In this document: positions 1 through 5,804 of the stretch, piece by piece
Layout of the letters: each line of letters opens with the position of its first letter
Numbering within the stretch: the first letter of the stretch is position 1
Source of the DNA: Lachnospiraceae bacterium
Lineage (GTDB): Bacteria > Bacillota > Clostridia > Lachnospirales > Lachnospiraceae
Assembly: GCA_017613225.1 (NCBI GenBank)
Contig: JAGAEH010000123.1
Coordinates: 1-9,488 of the forward strand
Reading direction: 5' to 3'
Length of the DNA: 9,488 nt
Notes under the pieces: model-generated
Databases searched by the model: none
What the model saw: only the letters and a program-made list of their open reading frames with translations
What the model was told of the DNA's origin: nothing
Made by a program: the position numbers and the translations under genes

Positions 1-1494
1 CTTGTCGATGTAGGGGCGGTGCAGCTCTATGTCGTCCGGGCAGTTCTTGGAAAGGCTCTTCAGTTCCTCGATGCCGCCGATGGATTTCTTGCAGCCGCAG
101 GAGCACTCCCAGATGTTCAGGGGCGTTCCCCAGTAACGGTTGCGGCTGATGCCCCAGTCCTGCACGTTCTCCAGCCAGTCGCCGAAGCGGCCCTTGCCGA
201 TGCTCTCGGGGATCCAGTTGATCTTGTTGTTATTATTGATCAGATCTTCCTTGACCTCAGTCATCTTGATGAACCAGGAGTCGCGGGCGTAGTAGATCAG
301 AGGCGTGTCGCAGCGCCAGCAGTGAGGATAGCTGTGCTCGAACTGCAGGGCCTTGAAGAGCTTTCCGCTCTCCGCAAGAGCCTTGATGATCTCCGGGTCC
401 GCCTTCTTCACGAAGAGGCCGTCCCAGGGAGTGCCGCCCCGCATCTCGCCCTTGGTGTCCACCAGCTGGATCAGGGGCAGGTCGTACTTGCGGCCCACGT
501 TGGCGTCATCTTCGCCGAAGGCGGGGGCAATGTGCACGATGCCGGTACCATCGGTCAGGGTGACGTAGTCGTCGCAGACCACGTAGAAGGCCTTCTTGCC
601 TTCCTTGTTGTTCTGTCCCGCGTAGGGGAACAGGGGTTCATATTCCTTATACTCCAGGTCCTTGCCGGTGTAGGTCTCCAGCACGGTATATTCGCCCTCC
701 AGCACGGAATCGCACAGGGCATGGGCCAGGATGTACTTCTGACCGTTGTTCTCCACCTTCACGTATTCCTCGTTGGCGTTGACGCAGAGGGCCACGTTGC
801 TGGGCAGGGTCCAGGGAGTGGTGGTCCAGGCCAGGAAACTGGTGTCCGGTTCGTCCTTGGTGCGGAAGATCGCGATCACGGACTTTTCCTTCACGTCCTT
901 GTAGCCCTGAGCCACCTCGTGGGAGGACAGGGGGGTGCCGCAGCGGGGGCAGTAAGGCACGATCTTAAAACCCTTATATAACAGGTTCCGCTCCCAGATC
1001 TTCTTCAAAGACCACCAGACGGATTCGATATAGTCATTGTGATAGGTCACATAGGGGTTCTCCATGTCGGCCCAGAAACCCACCTTGCCGGAGAATTCCT
1101 CCCACATGCCCAGATAGCGCCACACGCTCTCCTTGCACTTATTGATAAACGGCTCCAGACCATATTCCTCGATCTGCTCCTTGCCGTCCAGTCCCAGTTC
1201 TTTTTCCACTTCCAGCTCCACCGGCAGGCCGTGGGTATCCCAGCCGGCCTTGCGGGGCACGTTGAAGCCCTTCATGGTGCGGTAGCGCGGGATCATGTCC
1301 TTGATGACGCGAGTCAGCACGTGGCCGATGTGGGGCTTGCCGTTGGCCGTGGGCGGGCCGTCATAAAACATGTATTCCGGGCCGTCTTTGCGAAGCTCCA
1401 GGCTCTTTTCAAAGATCCGGTTCTCCTTCCAAAACTCTTCAACATACTGCTCTCTCTCGACAAAATTCATGTCCGATGAGACCTTCTGATACAT
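1..1494 (-). CDS. ileS: Isoleucyl-tRNA synthetase, type 2-like, N-terminal part (3' end outside window)
   Basis: This enzyme charges tRNA-Ile with isoleucine in the cytoplasm. The window holds 498 codons, roughly the first half of a protein that is usually about 1,000-1,050 residues; the KMSKS loop and anticodon-binding part lie beyond base 1. Visible are the class I HIGH motif at residues 55-58 in the context DGPPTANGKPHIGHVL, the CP1 editing domain with WTTTPWTLPSN (about 223-233) and GTGIVHIAPAFGEDD (about 316-330), and Cys pairs at 182/185 and 392/395. The wording around HIGH and the stretch YCPRCGTPLSSHEVAQGY match, from memory, the eukaryote-like IleS2 group rather than E. coli-type IleS1. 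The ATG at 1494 has GGAGG 9 nt upstream; an in-frame ATG at 1470 is a less likely alternative. No clear promoter is seen in the ~50 bp between it and the upstream terminator, and no T-box leader is present. Confidence 0.96.
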   Translation of the reverse strand, partial: MYQKVSSDMNFVEREQYVEEFWKENRIFEKSLELRKDGPEYMFYDGPPTANGKPHIGHVLTRVIKDMIPRYRTMKGFNVPRKAGWDTHGLPVELEVEKELGLDGKEQIEEYGLEPFINKCKESVWRYLGMWEEFSGKVGFWADMENPYVTYHNDYIESVWWSLKKIWERNLLYKGFKIVPYCPRCGTPLSSHEVAQGYKDVKEKSVIAIFRTKDEPDTSFLAWTTTPWTLPSNVALCVNANEEYVKVENNGQKYILAHALCDSVLEGEYTVLETYTGKDLEYKEYEPLFPYAGQNNKEGKKAFYVVCDDYVTLTDGTGIVHIAPAFGEDDANVGRKYDLPLIQLVDTKGEMRGGTPWDGLFVKKADPEIIKALAESGKLFKALQFEHSYPHCWRCDTPLIYYARDSWFIKMTEVKEDLINNNNKINWIPESIGKGRFGDWLENVQDWGISRNRYWGTPLNIWECSCGCKKSIGGIEELKSLSKNCPDDIELHRPYIDK

Positions 1495-1546
1495 TCCTCT
1501 TTTCCTCCAGCTATCTGTGCACTTCTGTTTCCTATGCAATGAACGA

Positions 1547-1579
1547 GAAAAACCGCCCGGTGCATGTGCCCGGTCCGGT
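1547..1579 (-). terminator. Rho-independent terminator of the 153-aa protein gene
   Basis: On the minus strand an imperfect GC-rich hairpin, with outer pairs ACCG/CGGT and an inner palindrome around GCACATGCA, is followed directly by five T residues (A run at 1548-1552 on the plus strand). It starts about 9 bp past the TAG stop of the 1588-2049 gene and separates that gene from ileS. The stem has bulges and mismatches, so efficiency may be moderate and some read-through into ileS is plausible. Confidence 0.65.
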
Positions 1580-1587
1580 ATTCTAAG

Positions 1588-2049
1588 CTATTTCCATTTC
1601 TGAGGCTTTTTGACAGGCACGGGTTTCCAGATACTCTTTACCTCATTCCCGGCAGATACAGGCTTTGCGGACTTCGGCGTGGCCTTTGTATTACTCTTTC
1701 CCGCAGGCCCGGCTGCGGCATGGTATCCCGTACTCTTCGCAATGTTTCCAGCTGCAGTACCCTTTGCAATGGCCTTTGTAATTGCGCCTGCCGACTCCGG
1801 TCTTGTATATTTGGGCAGCTTATTTGCAGGATCTTCCGCTGTGGGATGCAGCTTTTCGTTCCGCATTTGCTGCTCCATCATCTTCTGCCGGCGTTCCGCC
1901 CGTATATCGCGCCTGGGCTGCTCCCAGACAGGGATCTCCGTACACTCAGGACGCATGCAATCCCCTTCGTCATTTGCGCCGGGACAGCGCATCTCGCGCT
2001 TTTTACAAAATCCCCACTCATCTCCGTTGATCACGAAGGCTCTGCTCAT
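1588..2049 (-). CDS. Small protein of unknown function with four N-terminal Cys and a basic Lys/Ala-rich tail (153 aa)
   Basis: I do not recognise the family. The N-terminal third carries Cys15, Cys22, Cys31 and Cys36 (C-x6-C-x8-C-x4-C), with Gly-Asp-Glu-Trp before and acidic residues between them. This arrangement could bind a metal ion, but that is inference. Residues about 45-65 are Arg/Glu/Gln/Met-rich and probably helical. From about residue 85 the sequence is low in complexity, rich in Ala, Lys, Gly and Pro, strongly basic and probably disordered, ending in Lys-Lys-Pro-Gln-Lys-Trp-Lys. No signal peptide or membrane segment is seen. The start at 2049 has an AAGGAGGG site 6-8 nt upstream and sits just after a good promoter; a longer frame to 2112 would begin upstream of the predicted transcript and is rejected. 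The gene is monocistronic, with promoter at 2079-2107 and terminator at 1547-1579. Confidence 0.8.
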   Translation of the reverse strand: MSRAFVINGDEWGFCKKREMRCPGANDEGDCMRPECTEIPVWEQPRRDIRAERRQKMMEQQMRNEKLHPTAEDPANKLPKYTRPESAGAITKAIAKGTAAGNIAKSTGYHAAAGPAGKSNTKATPKSAKPVSAGNEVKSIWKPVPVKKPQKWK

Positions 2050-2078
2050 AGAAACTCCCTCCTTGCATGAACCGTAAA

Positions 2079-2107
2079 ATTTTAGCATAAAACCGTAGGT
2101 TTTGCAA
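2079..2107 (-). promoter_or_regulatory. Sigma-A promoter of the 153-aa protein gene
   Basis: Minus strand: -35 TTGCAA (2102-2107), 17-bp spacer, -10 TAAAAT (2079-2084) preceded by TGC, an extended -10. Transcription would start near 2072, giving a ~22-nt leader that contains the AGGAGG site. TACGGTTT-like direct repeats flank the -10. Confidence 0.75.
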
Positions 2108-2114
2108 TGCAAAA
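2100..2114. promoter_or_regulatory. 15-bp palindrome over the -35 box, possible operator
   Basis: The plus strand reads TTTTGCA-A-TGCAAAA, a perfect inverted repeat with one central base. It covers the -35 hexamer of the promoter for the 153-aa gene. That position would suit a repressor, but no binding protein can be named. Confidence 0.45.
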
Positions 2115-2144
2115 GGAGGGAATCTAAAGAAATATGGCGAAAAA

Positions 2145-2741
2145 TCAGGCGATGCCCCGCACAAAGATCTCAAAGGCCCTGCGGGTCTCTTCCTCGATGT
2201 CAAAGGACTTCAGGTTGATCACCCAGTGGACCAGGATGCCGCGGATGATCGCGATCACCTGCTCTCTCAGCCGGGGTACCGTCAGACCGCTGCGGACGCA
2301 GCCGTCTTCCATCATCCTCTCCAGGATATCCGTGACGATGCGGTAGAAAGCACGGTCCTCCCTGACCCAGAGAGAGCGGAGCTCGGGGTTCTTCAGAGCC
2401 AGTGAATAGACAAAGGGCATGGTGGGCGATTCGCTGTCGATCACAGTGACCCTGGTCGAAAACTCGATCAGCTGCTGTGCCGCGGGCAGCCTTTTAAACT
2501 CCTCATCGTTCTCGATCTCGTCGATATAGATCTCGTCCACCGGCGTGATGCACATCATGGCGATCTCTTCTTTGTTCTTGAAATAGTGGTAGATGTTGCC
2601 GGTGGAACACTCCGCTGCCGCCGCGATGTCGTTGATGGACACCTCCTCAAAGCCCTTTTCCCCAAAGAGCTTGATGGATACGTCCATGATCCGGTTCTTC
2701 ATTTCCCGCGCCTGCTCCGCGCGTTTTGTCATCTTGTTCAT
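2145..2741 (-). CDS. TetR/AcrR-family transcriptional regulator (198 aa)
   Basis: A one-component regulator: the N-terminal helix-turn-helix binds DNA and the C-terminal helical domain senses a ligand and dimerises. Residues about 15-62 form the typical TetR_N domain: helix IMDVSIKLFGEKGFEEVS, then INDIAAAAECSTGNIYHYF as the HTH, then KNKEEI. The rest is helical with no recognisable ligand pocket, and total length is normal for the family. ATG at 2741 is preceded by GGAG 9 nt upstream; a second ATG at 2732 is possible. The gene lies just downstream of, and in the same orientation as, the amidohydrolase/permease operon but has its own promoter at 2780-2808. It is the best local candidate for the factor that binds the repeated boxes at 5645-5681; that link is inference. 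Stop is TGA at 2145. Confidence 0.93.
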   Translation of the reverse strand: MNKMTKRAEQAREMKNRIMDVSIKLFGEKGFEEVSINDIAAAAECSTGNIYHYFKNKEEIAMMCITPVDEIYIDEIENDEEFKRLPAAQQLIEFSTRVTVIDSESPTMPFVYSLALKNPELRSLWVREDRAFYRIVTDILERMMEDGCVRSGLTVPRLREQVIAIIRGILVHWVINLKSFDIEEETRRAFEIFVRGIA

Positions 2742-2779
2742 TGCTATTCTCTCCGAACATCTCTTTCACTAACCAGTTA

Positions 2780-2808
2780 ATTATAATGGCATTGTTTCCG
2801 GACGACAA
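2780..2808 (-). promoter_or_regulatory. Sigma-A promoter of the TetR gene
   Basis: Minus strand: -35 TTGTCG (2803-2808), 17-bp spacer, -10 TATAAT (2780-2785). A small inverted repeat, TAAC-CA-GTTA on the plus strand (2770-2779), lies at the expected transcription start and could be an autoregulatory site. It does not match the TTCAnTGAA boxes upstream of the amidohydrolase gene. Confidence 0.7.
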
Positions 2809-2846
2809 GTAAAAAATCCGCCCCTTATGCACAACCCTATTATAAC

Positions 2847-2877
2847 GGAAGCTGCCGGAACATGCCCGGCAGCCTCC
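2847..2877 (-). terminator. Strong hairpin after the permease operon, probable terminator with a poor U-tract
   Basis: A 12-bp stem (GGAGGCTGCCGG pairing with CCGGCAGCTTCC, one G-U pair) with a 7-nt loop sits 20 bp past the stop of the 2898-3578 gene. On the minus strand it is followed by GTTATAATAGGG rather than a T run, so it may terminate weakly or protect the 3' end of the mRNA. It lies between the operon and the TetR promoter. Confidence 0.55.
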
Positions 2878-2897
2878 TGGAGAAAGGGGAGTCTCAA

Positions 2898-3578
2898 TTA
2901 CTTGACCAGTGTCTTTCCTGTCTTTTTGGGGATCAGGAAATCCAGAACGAAGTACTCCAGCGCGCCGACCACCACGGTGATCAGCATCACATAGGCGCCG
3001 TTCAGTCCCGTCAGGTTCAGCAGATAGGCGAATATTACAAGGGGGATGTAGTACAGCAGCTGCTTTTTGCCTTTCAGAATGGACTGGGCGATCAGGCCGC
3101 CGAACAGAGCCGGGATGGCGTTGCTGAAGGCGGGCTGCAGAGTCTCGGAATACAGCACCGGCTGCAGCGGCACCGAGAGCAGAAGGCCAAGGAACAGCAG
3201 GATGACCGTGACGAAGTTGGAAGCGCCGCAGGCGATGATGGCCATGGTGTGGCAGCCGTCGGTGTTGGGCTCCAGGCCGATGGCGTTCATGGTGCCGATG
3301 GTGGCAGGCATGCGGAGCGCCGTCACGTTGCCCGTGATGTAGGACTGATACAGGGCGCCGGGGCCCATGGTGGGCATGTAGCCGATGGTCTCACCGGGCC
3401 ACCAGGGGGCCAGCATCAGGATAACCGTCAGGATGCCGGGCCAGATCTGGCCGAAGTTGGGCCACTGGTTATACACGGCACTGACCGTGATGGGGAAGGC
3501 CACCATCAGTAATAAAAGAACGAAACTGGAGGACTGTCCAAAGCGGTGGACCCATTTTTCGAATTGCTTTTTATCCAT
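2898..3578 (-). CDS. Small polytopic membrane protein, probable permease partner of the DUF5058 protein (226 aa)
   Basis: I cannot assign a named family with confidence. About five to six hydrophobic segments are seen: residues ~17-36, ~45-60, ~112-136, ~150-167 (weak), ~174-192 and ~195-216. The N-terminus (MDKKQFEKWVHRFG) and C-terminus (IPKKTGKTLVK) are basic. Between the second and third hydrophobic segments lies a Gly/Pro/Thr-rich stretch (about 61-110: PGETIGYMPTMGPGALYQSY, then ITGNVTALRMPATIG, then LEPNTDG) that looks like a re-entrant or substrate-lining region; this is inference. The start at 3578 has GGGAG 8 nt upstream; a longer frame to 3629 would overlap the preceding gene and lacks such a site. 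It follows the DUF5058 gene by 34 bp. Similar size, same operon and polytopic character suggest the two form one heteromeric transporter for the amidohydrolase substrate. Confidence 0.85.
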   Translation of the reverse strand: MDKKQFEKWVHRFGQSSSFVLLLLMVAFPITVSAVYNQWPNFGQIWPGILTVILMLAPWWPGETIGYMPTMGPGALYQSYITGNVTALRMPATIGTMNAIGLEPNTDGCHTMAIIACGASNFVTVILLFLGLLLSVPLQPVLYSETLQPAFSNAIPALFGGLIAQSILKGKKQLLYYIPLVIFAYLLNLTGLNGAYVMLITVVVGALEYFVLDFLIPKKTGKTLVK

Positions 3579-3612
3579 TTCGATTTCTCCCTTCTTTTTA
3601 TTCCGAGGTCCC

Positions 3613-4317
3613 TCAGACCACGCAGGCAATGAACATGCCGAACAGCATGCAGATCGCCATCAGGAAGTCGTTGAGCCAGCTCTTTTTCAGCTTCTTGTTG
3701 ACCAGCGTGATCACCACGCCAAGGCAGAAGCTGGCCGCGAAGGCCCAGAAAGTGGTCATTCCCTTGGGAATGTACTTAAGGCCGAAATTCACTGCCGCAT
3801 AGGCCATGGTGCCAGCCAGGCAGCCGGCGCCGATGCCAAGCACCAGGCGCATGTCGACCTTCTCCGCCGCGCCGTACATCTTAGAGATGGGGCGGATGGC
3901 AAAGGTGGACCACAGCAGCGAGGACGAGTTGCCCATGCTCATGACCCAGCAGGCCGCCGTCCAGCCCACCATGGTGATGGTGCCGATGCCCAGGGTCTCT
4001 CCCACGGACTGCACGCCCGCGTCAGCAGCGATGGATTCACCGGTTGCTGAACCGATGACGGAAAGACGCAGCCAGGGAAGCGGGCTTCCCAGCATGGGGA
4101 CCAGGGTGAGCAGCACCACGATCACCGGGATAGTGGGGACGATGCTGACCAGGATGCCGTTGATCAGGCCTTTGCGGATCTGCGAATCATCCAGTTTCAG
4201 ATCGTTTTTGGCATGATTCCATGCCTTTCTCATCATTATGAAGTTCTGTACGAGGATGCCGATGATGATGACTGCGACAAATGCGTACATCCAGCCGGCA
4301 TTGATGATTTCTTTCAT
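3613..4317 (-). CDS. DUF5058-family integral membrane protein (234 aa)
   Basis: A membrane protein whose sequence pattern matches, from memory, the DUF5058 family of Clostridia: a first helix with basic end (residues ~9-28, then MMRKAWNHAK), a second (~52-75, SIVPTIPVIVVLLTLVPMLG), then the conserved PWLRLSVIGSATGESIAAD (81-99). It continues with ~108-128 (GTITMVGWTAACWVMSMGN), a loop with FAIRPISKMYG (139-149), and further hydrophobic segments at ~157-179, ~187-206 and ~213-233. Function of the family is not established to my knowledge; a transporter role is inferred from topology and context. The ATG at 4317 has AAAGGAG 7 nt upstream. It lies 135 bp after the amber stop of the amidohydrolase but only 39 bp after that gene's natural end at 4357. 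Confidence 0.88.
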   Translation of the reverse strand: MKEIINAGWMYAFVAVIIIGILVQNFIMMRKAWNHAKNDLKLDDSQIRKGLINGILVSIVPTIPVIVVLLTLVPMLGSPLPWLRLSVIGSATGESIAADAGVQSVGETLGIGTITMVGWTAACWVMSMGNSSSLLWSTFAIRPISKMYGAAEKVDMRLVLGIGAGCLAGTMAYAAVNFGLKYIPKGMTTFWAFAASFCLGVVITLVNKKLKKSWLNDFLMAICMLFGMFIACVV

Positions 4318-4356
4318 GATCGTTCTCCTTTCTTACCGGTTCTTTGCATTCTTTGA

Positions 4357-4455
4357 TCAGTCCGTAGAATAGACGGTCGGATACACCTTGCCGCCCTTCA
4401 TGACAAAGTCGCATTCGGACAGGGCCTTGGGATCCGTCAGCAGGTCCCTGTGCTA
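4357..4455 (-). other. Orphaned C-terminal tail of the amidohydrolase after an in-frame TAG
   Basis: Reading on in the same frame past the TAG at 4453-4455 gives 31 further codons (HRDLLTDPKALSECDF, then VMKGGKVYPTVYSTD) and a TGA at 4357-4359. The ADISA-x-HRDLLTDPKAL pattern and the VMKGGKVY ending are the normal end of this amidohydrolase group, where x is commonly Trp. TAG is one base from TGG. The tail has no start codon or ribosome binding site of its own. Confidence 0.8.
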
Positions 4456-5607
4456 GGCCGAAATGTCGGCGTACTTGCCGGGTTCGATGGTGCCGATGTC
4501 CTTATCCATGAACAGGATCTCGGCATTGTTCTTCGTGGCAGCCTTCAGAATGCGGAAGGGATCGATGCCGGACAGCATCCAGCTCTCATATTCATGCCAG
4601 CTCTCCCAGCACTGATGGACCGTGACGAAGTCGGTACCGTAGCCCAGCTTGATCTTACTGTCAATGATGATCTCACGTCCTTCTTTCAGCCGCTGGCCGT
4701 AATAGCGCAGCTTCTGCTGGAATTCCGGGGATTTCTTCTTCAGATTCTCCTCGTCGCCGCGGATGATCTCGTCATAGGGGCAGAAGGTGGGGACCAGATA
4801 GGTGCCGGTCTGCTCGAACATGCGGGCGGTCTCCTCGTCCATCAGGGATCCGTGCTCGCAGCCGGTGATGTGGTACTTCATCAGCTTCTGCATGGTCTTC
4901 GGCAGATAGACATGAGCCGTAGAGGGTTTGTGCACCGCGTTGGCCGTATTCAGGAAGGCCGCGATCTCCTCTTCATCCATCTGCTCGTCCTCAGGTCCGT
5001 CGTTGGGTGTTGCAAAACCGCCGGTCACGAAGAGTTTCACAAAGTCGGATCCGAACTTGGCCTCGTTGCGGACCGCGTTGCGGAAAAAGTCCGGACCGGA
5101 GCCGATATTCGGCGTCTGCATCGTCAGGGCGAGTGCAGGATTGACGCTCATCATCTGACCAAAGCCGTCTGCGTGACCGCCGGGTGTGCCAAGGAGATGA
5201 GCTGCTACATTCATGCGGGAGCCGGGGAACATTCCCTTATTGATCATGCGCTTGACATCCACCAGACCGAAATCCCTGTTGTTGATGCCATGGCAGCGGA
5301 TCGTGGTGAAACCGCGTTCCAGCGTGCGCTGTGCCGTATGAAGGTGGCAGAGCGTATAATACGCATCGCTGTGGATCGAAAACAGATAGTGCCAGTCGTC
5401 GATGTCTGAGTGAATGTGCGCGTCGATCAGGCCGGGAGTCACGGTGTAAGCGGTCAGGTCGATCACTTCCGCGTCGGGATCGTGCGGAAGATCCTTGCCG
5501 ACAGCAACGATCCGCTCTCCTTCGACCAGGATATCGATGTTTTCCTGGATATCGTCCTGAATGCCGTCGTAGAGTTTGCTGGTCTTCAGCAGTTTCTGAT
5601 TTGCCAT
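4453..5607 (-). CDS. Metal-dependent amidohydrolase (dipeptidase/imidazolonepropionase-like), cut short by an amber codon (384 aa)
   Basis: A TIM-barrel amidohydrolase expected to hydrolyse an amide bond with a binuclear metal centre. All main ligands are seen: H-x-H at 64/66 in GLIDAHIH, the likely carboxylated Lys191 in DFVKLFVTGG, His232 in STAHVY, His252 in CEHGSLM and Asp326 in YGTDF. The GGHADG stretch at 143-148 resembles the prolidase/Xaa-Arg dipeptidase-like branch; exact substrate cannot be assigned. No signal peptide, so it is cytoplasmic. ATG at 5607 has AAAGGAG about 6 nt upstream; ATGs further up (5640, 5625) lack a site. The frame ends at TAG 4453, within KYADISA, before the C-terminal strand of the small beta domain; it would otherwise run to 4357. 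The barrel and metal ligands are intact, so partial activity or slight read-through is possible. First gene of the operon. Confidence 0.88.
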   Translation of the reverse strand: MANQKLLKTSKLYDGIQDDIQENIDILVEGERIVAVGKDLPHDPDAEVIDLTAYTVTPGLIDAHIHSDIDDWHYLFSIHSDAYYTLCHLHTAQRTLERGFTTIRCHGINNRDFGLVDVKRMINKGMFPGSRMNVAAHLLGTPGGHADGFGQMMSVNPALALTMQTPNIGSGPDFFRNAVRNEAKFGSDFVKLFVTGGFATPNDGPEDEQMDEEEIAAFLNTANAVHKPSTAHVYLPKTMQKLMKYHITGCEHGSLMDEETARMFEQTGTYLVPTFCPYDEIIRGDEENLKKKSPEFQQKLRYYGQRLKEGREIIIDSKIKLGYGTDFVTVHQCWESWHEYESWMLSGIDPFRILKAATKNNAEILFMDKDIGTIEPGKYADISA

Positions 5608-5644
5608 GTGTTTCTCCTTTCCTGACATTAGCTGCGTCAAATCG

Positions 5645-5681
5645 TTTCAATGACATATTTCATTGAATAGTTTCATTGAAA
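5645..5681. promoter_or_regulatory. Three TTCAnTGAA boxes with 13-bp pitch, probable repressor operator
   Basis: The plus strand holds TTTCAATGA (centre 5650), TTTCATTGAA (centre 5663) and TTTCATTGAAA (centre 5676). Each is an inverted repeat around one central base and the centres are exactly 13 bp apart. The first pair also forms the larger palindrome TTCAATGA-6-TCATTGAA. The array starts 2 bp downstream of the -10 and covers the expected transcription start (~5677) to about +33, a classic repressor position. The adjacent TetR protein is the likely binder, by inference. Confidence 0.7.
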
Positions 5682-5683
5682 TG

Positions 5684-5712
5684 ATTATATGTTAAGTCAA
5701 AACCTTCGTCAA
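5684..5712 (-). promoter_or_regulatory. Near-consensus sigma-A promoter of the amidohydrolase-permease operon
   Basis: Minus strand: -35 TTGACG (5707-5712), 17-bp spacer, -10 TATAAT (5684-5689). Such a strong core promoter immediately followed by repeated boxes fits a gene set kept off by a repressor and derepressed by its substrate. The leader would be about 70 nt. Confidence 0.85.
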
Positions 5713-5750
5713 GCAGTCTGATGAACTTCTTTTCTTTCTGAAACGATCAC

Positions 5751-5782
5751 AAAAAAAACTGAAGACCATAACGGCCTCCAGT
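5751..5782 (-). terminator. Rho-independent terminator of the DUF2442-XRE gene
   Basis: Minus strand: stem ACTGGAGGCC / GGTCTTCAGT (10 bp, two G-U pairs), loop GTTAT, then a run of eight T (A run at 5751-5758 on the plus strand). It lies 22 bp past the TAA at 5805. Confidence 0.92.
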
Positions 5783-5804
5783 CTGTTTGAATGAATGAAC
5801 ACTA

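Noticed and set aside
19..981. A 320-codon open frame on the plus strand
   Set aside because: It is antisense to ileS, whose minus-strand frame has clear synthetase motifs; the plus-strand product is Val/Leu/Gly/His-rich shadow sequence with no family resemblance.
1039..1479. A 146-codon plus-strand frame
   Set aside because: Antisense shadow of the N-terminal part of ileS, with no supported start.
1495..1587. T-box leader upstream of ileS
   Set aside because: Searched for the conserved T-box core (AGGGTGGNACCGCG-like) and found none; the short gap is filled by the upstream gene's terminator and the ribosome site.
2862..3512. A 216-codon plus-strand frame
   Set aside because: Antisense to the 226-aa membrane protein; Gln/His/Gly-rich shadow without ribosome site.
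4453..4455. Genetic-code reassignment of TAG
   Set aside because: The 153-aa gene uses TAG as a stop directly before a terminator, and no other gene in the window has an internal TAG, so a single mutation or error is simpler.
4450..5409. A 319-codon plus-strand frame
   Set aside because: Antisense shadow of the amidohydrolase gene, whose metal-binding motifs are unambiguous.
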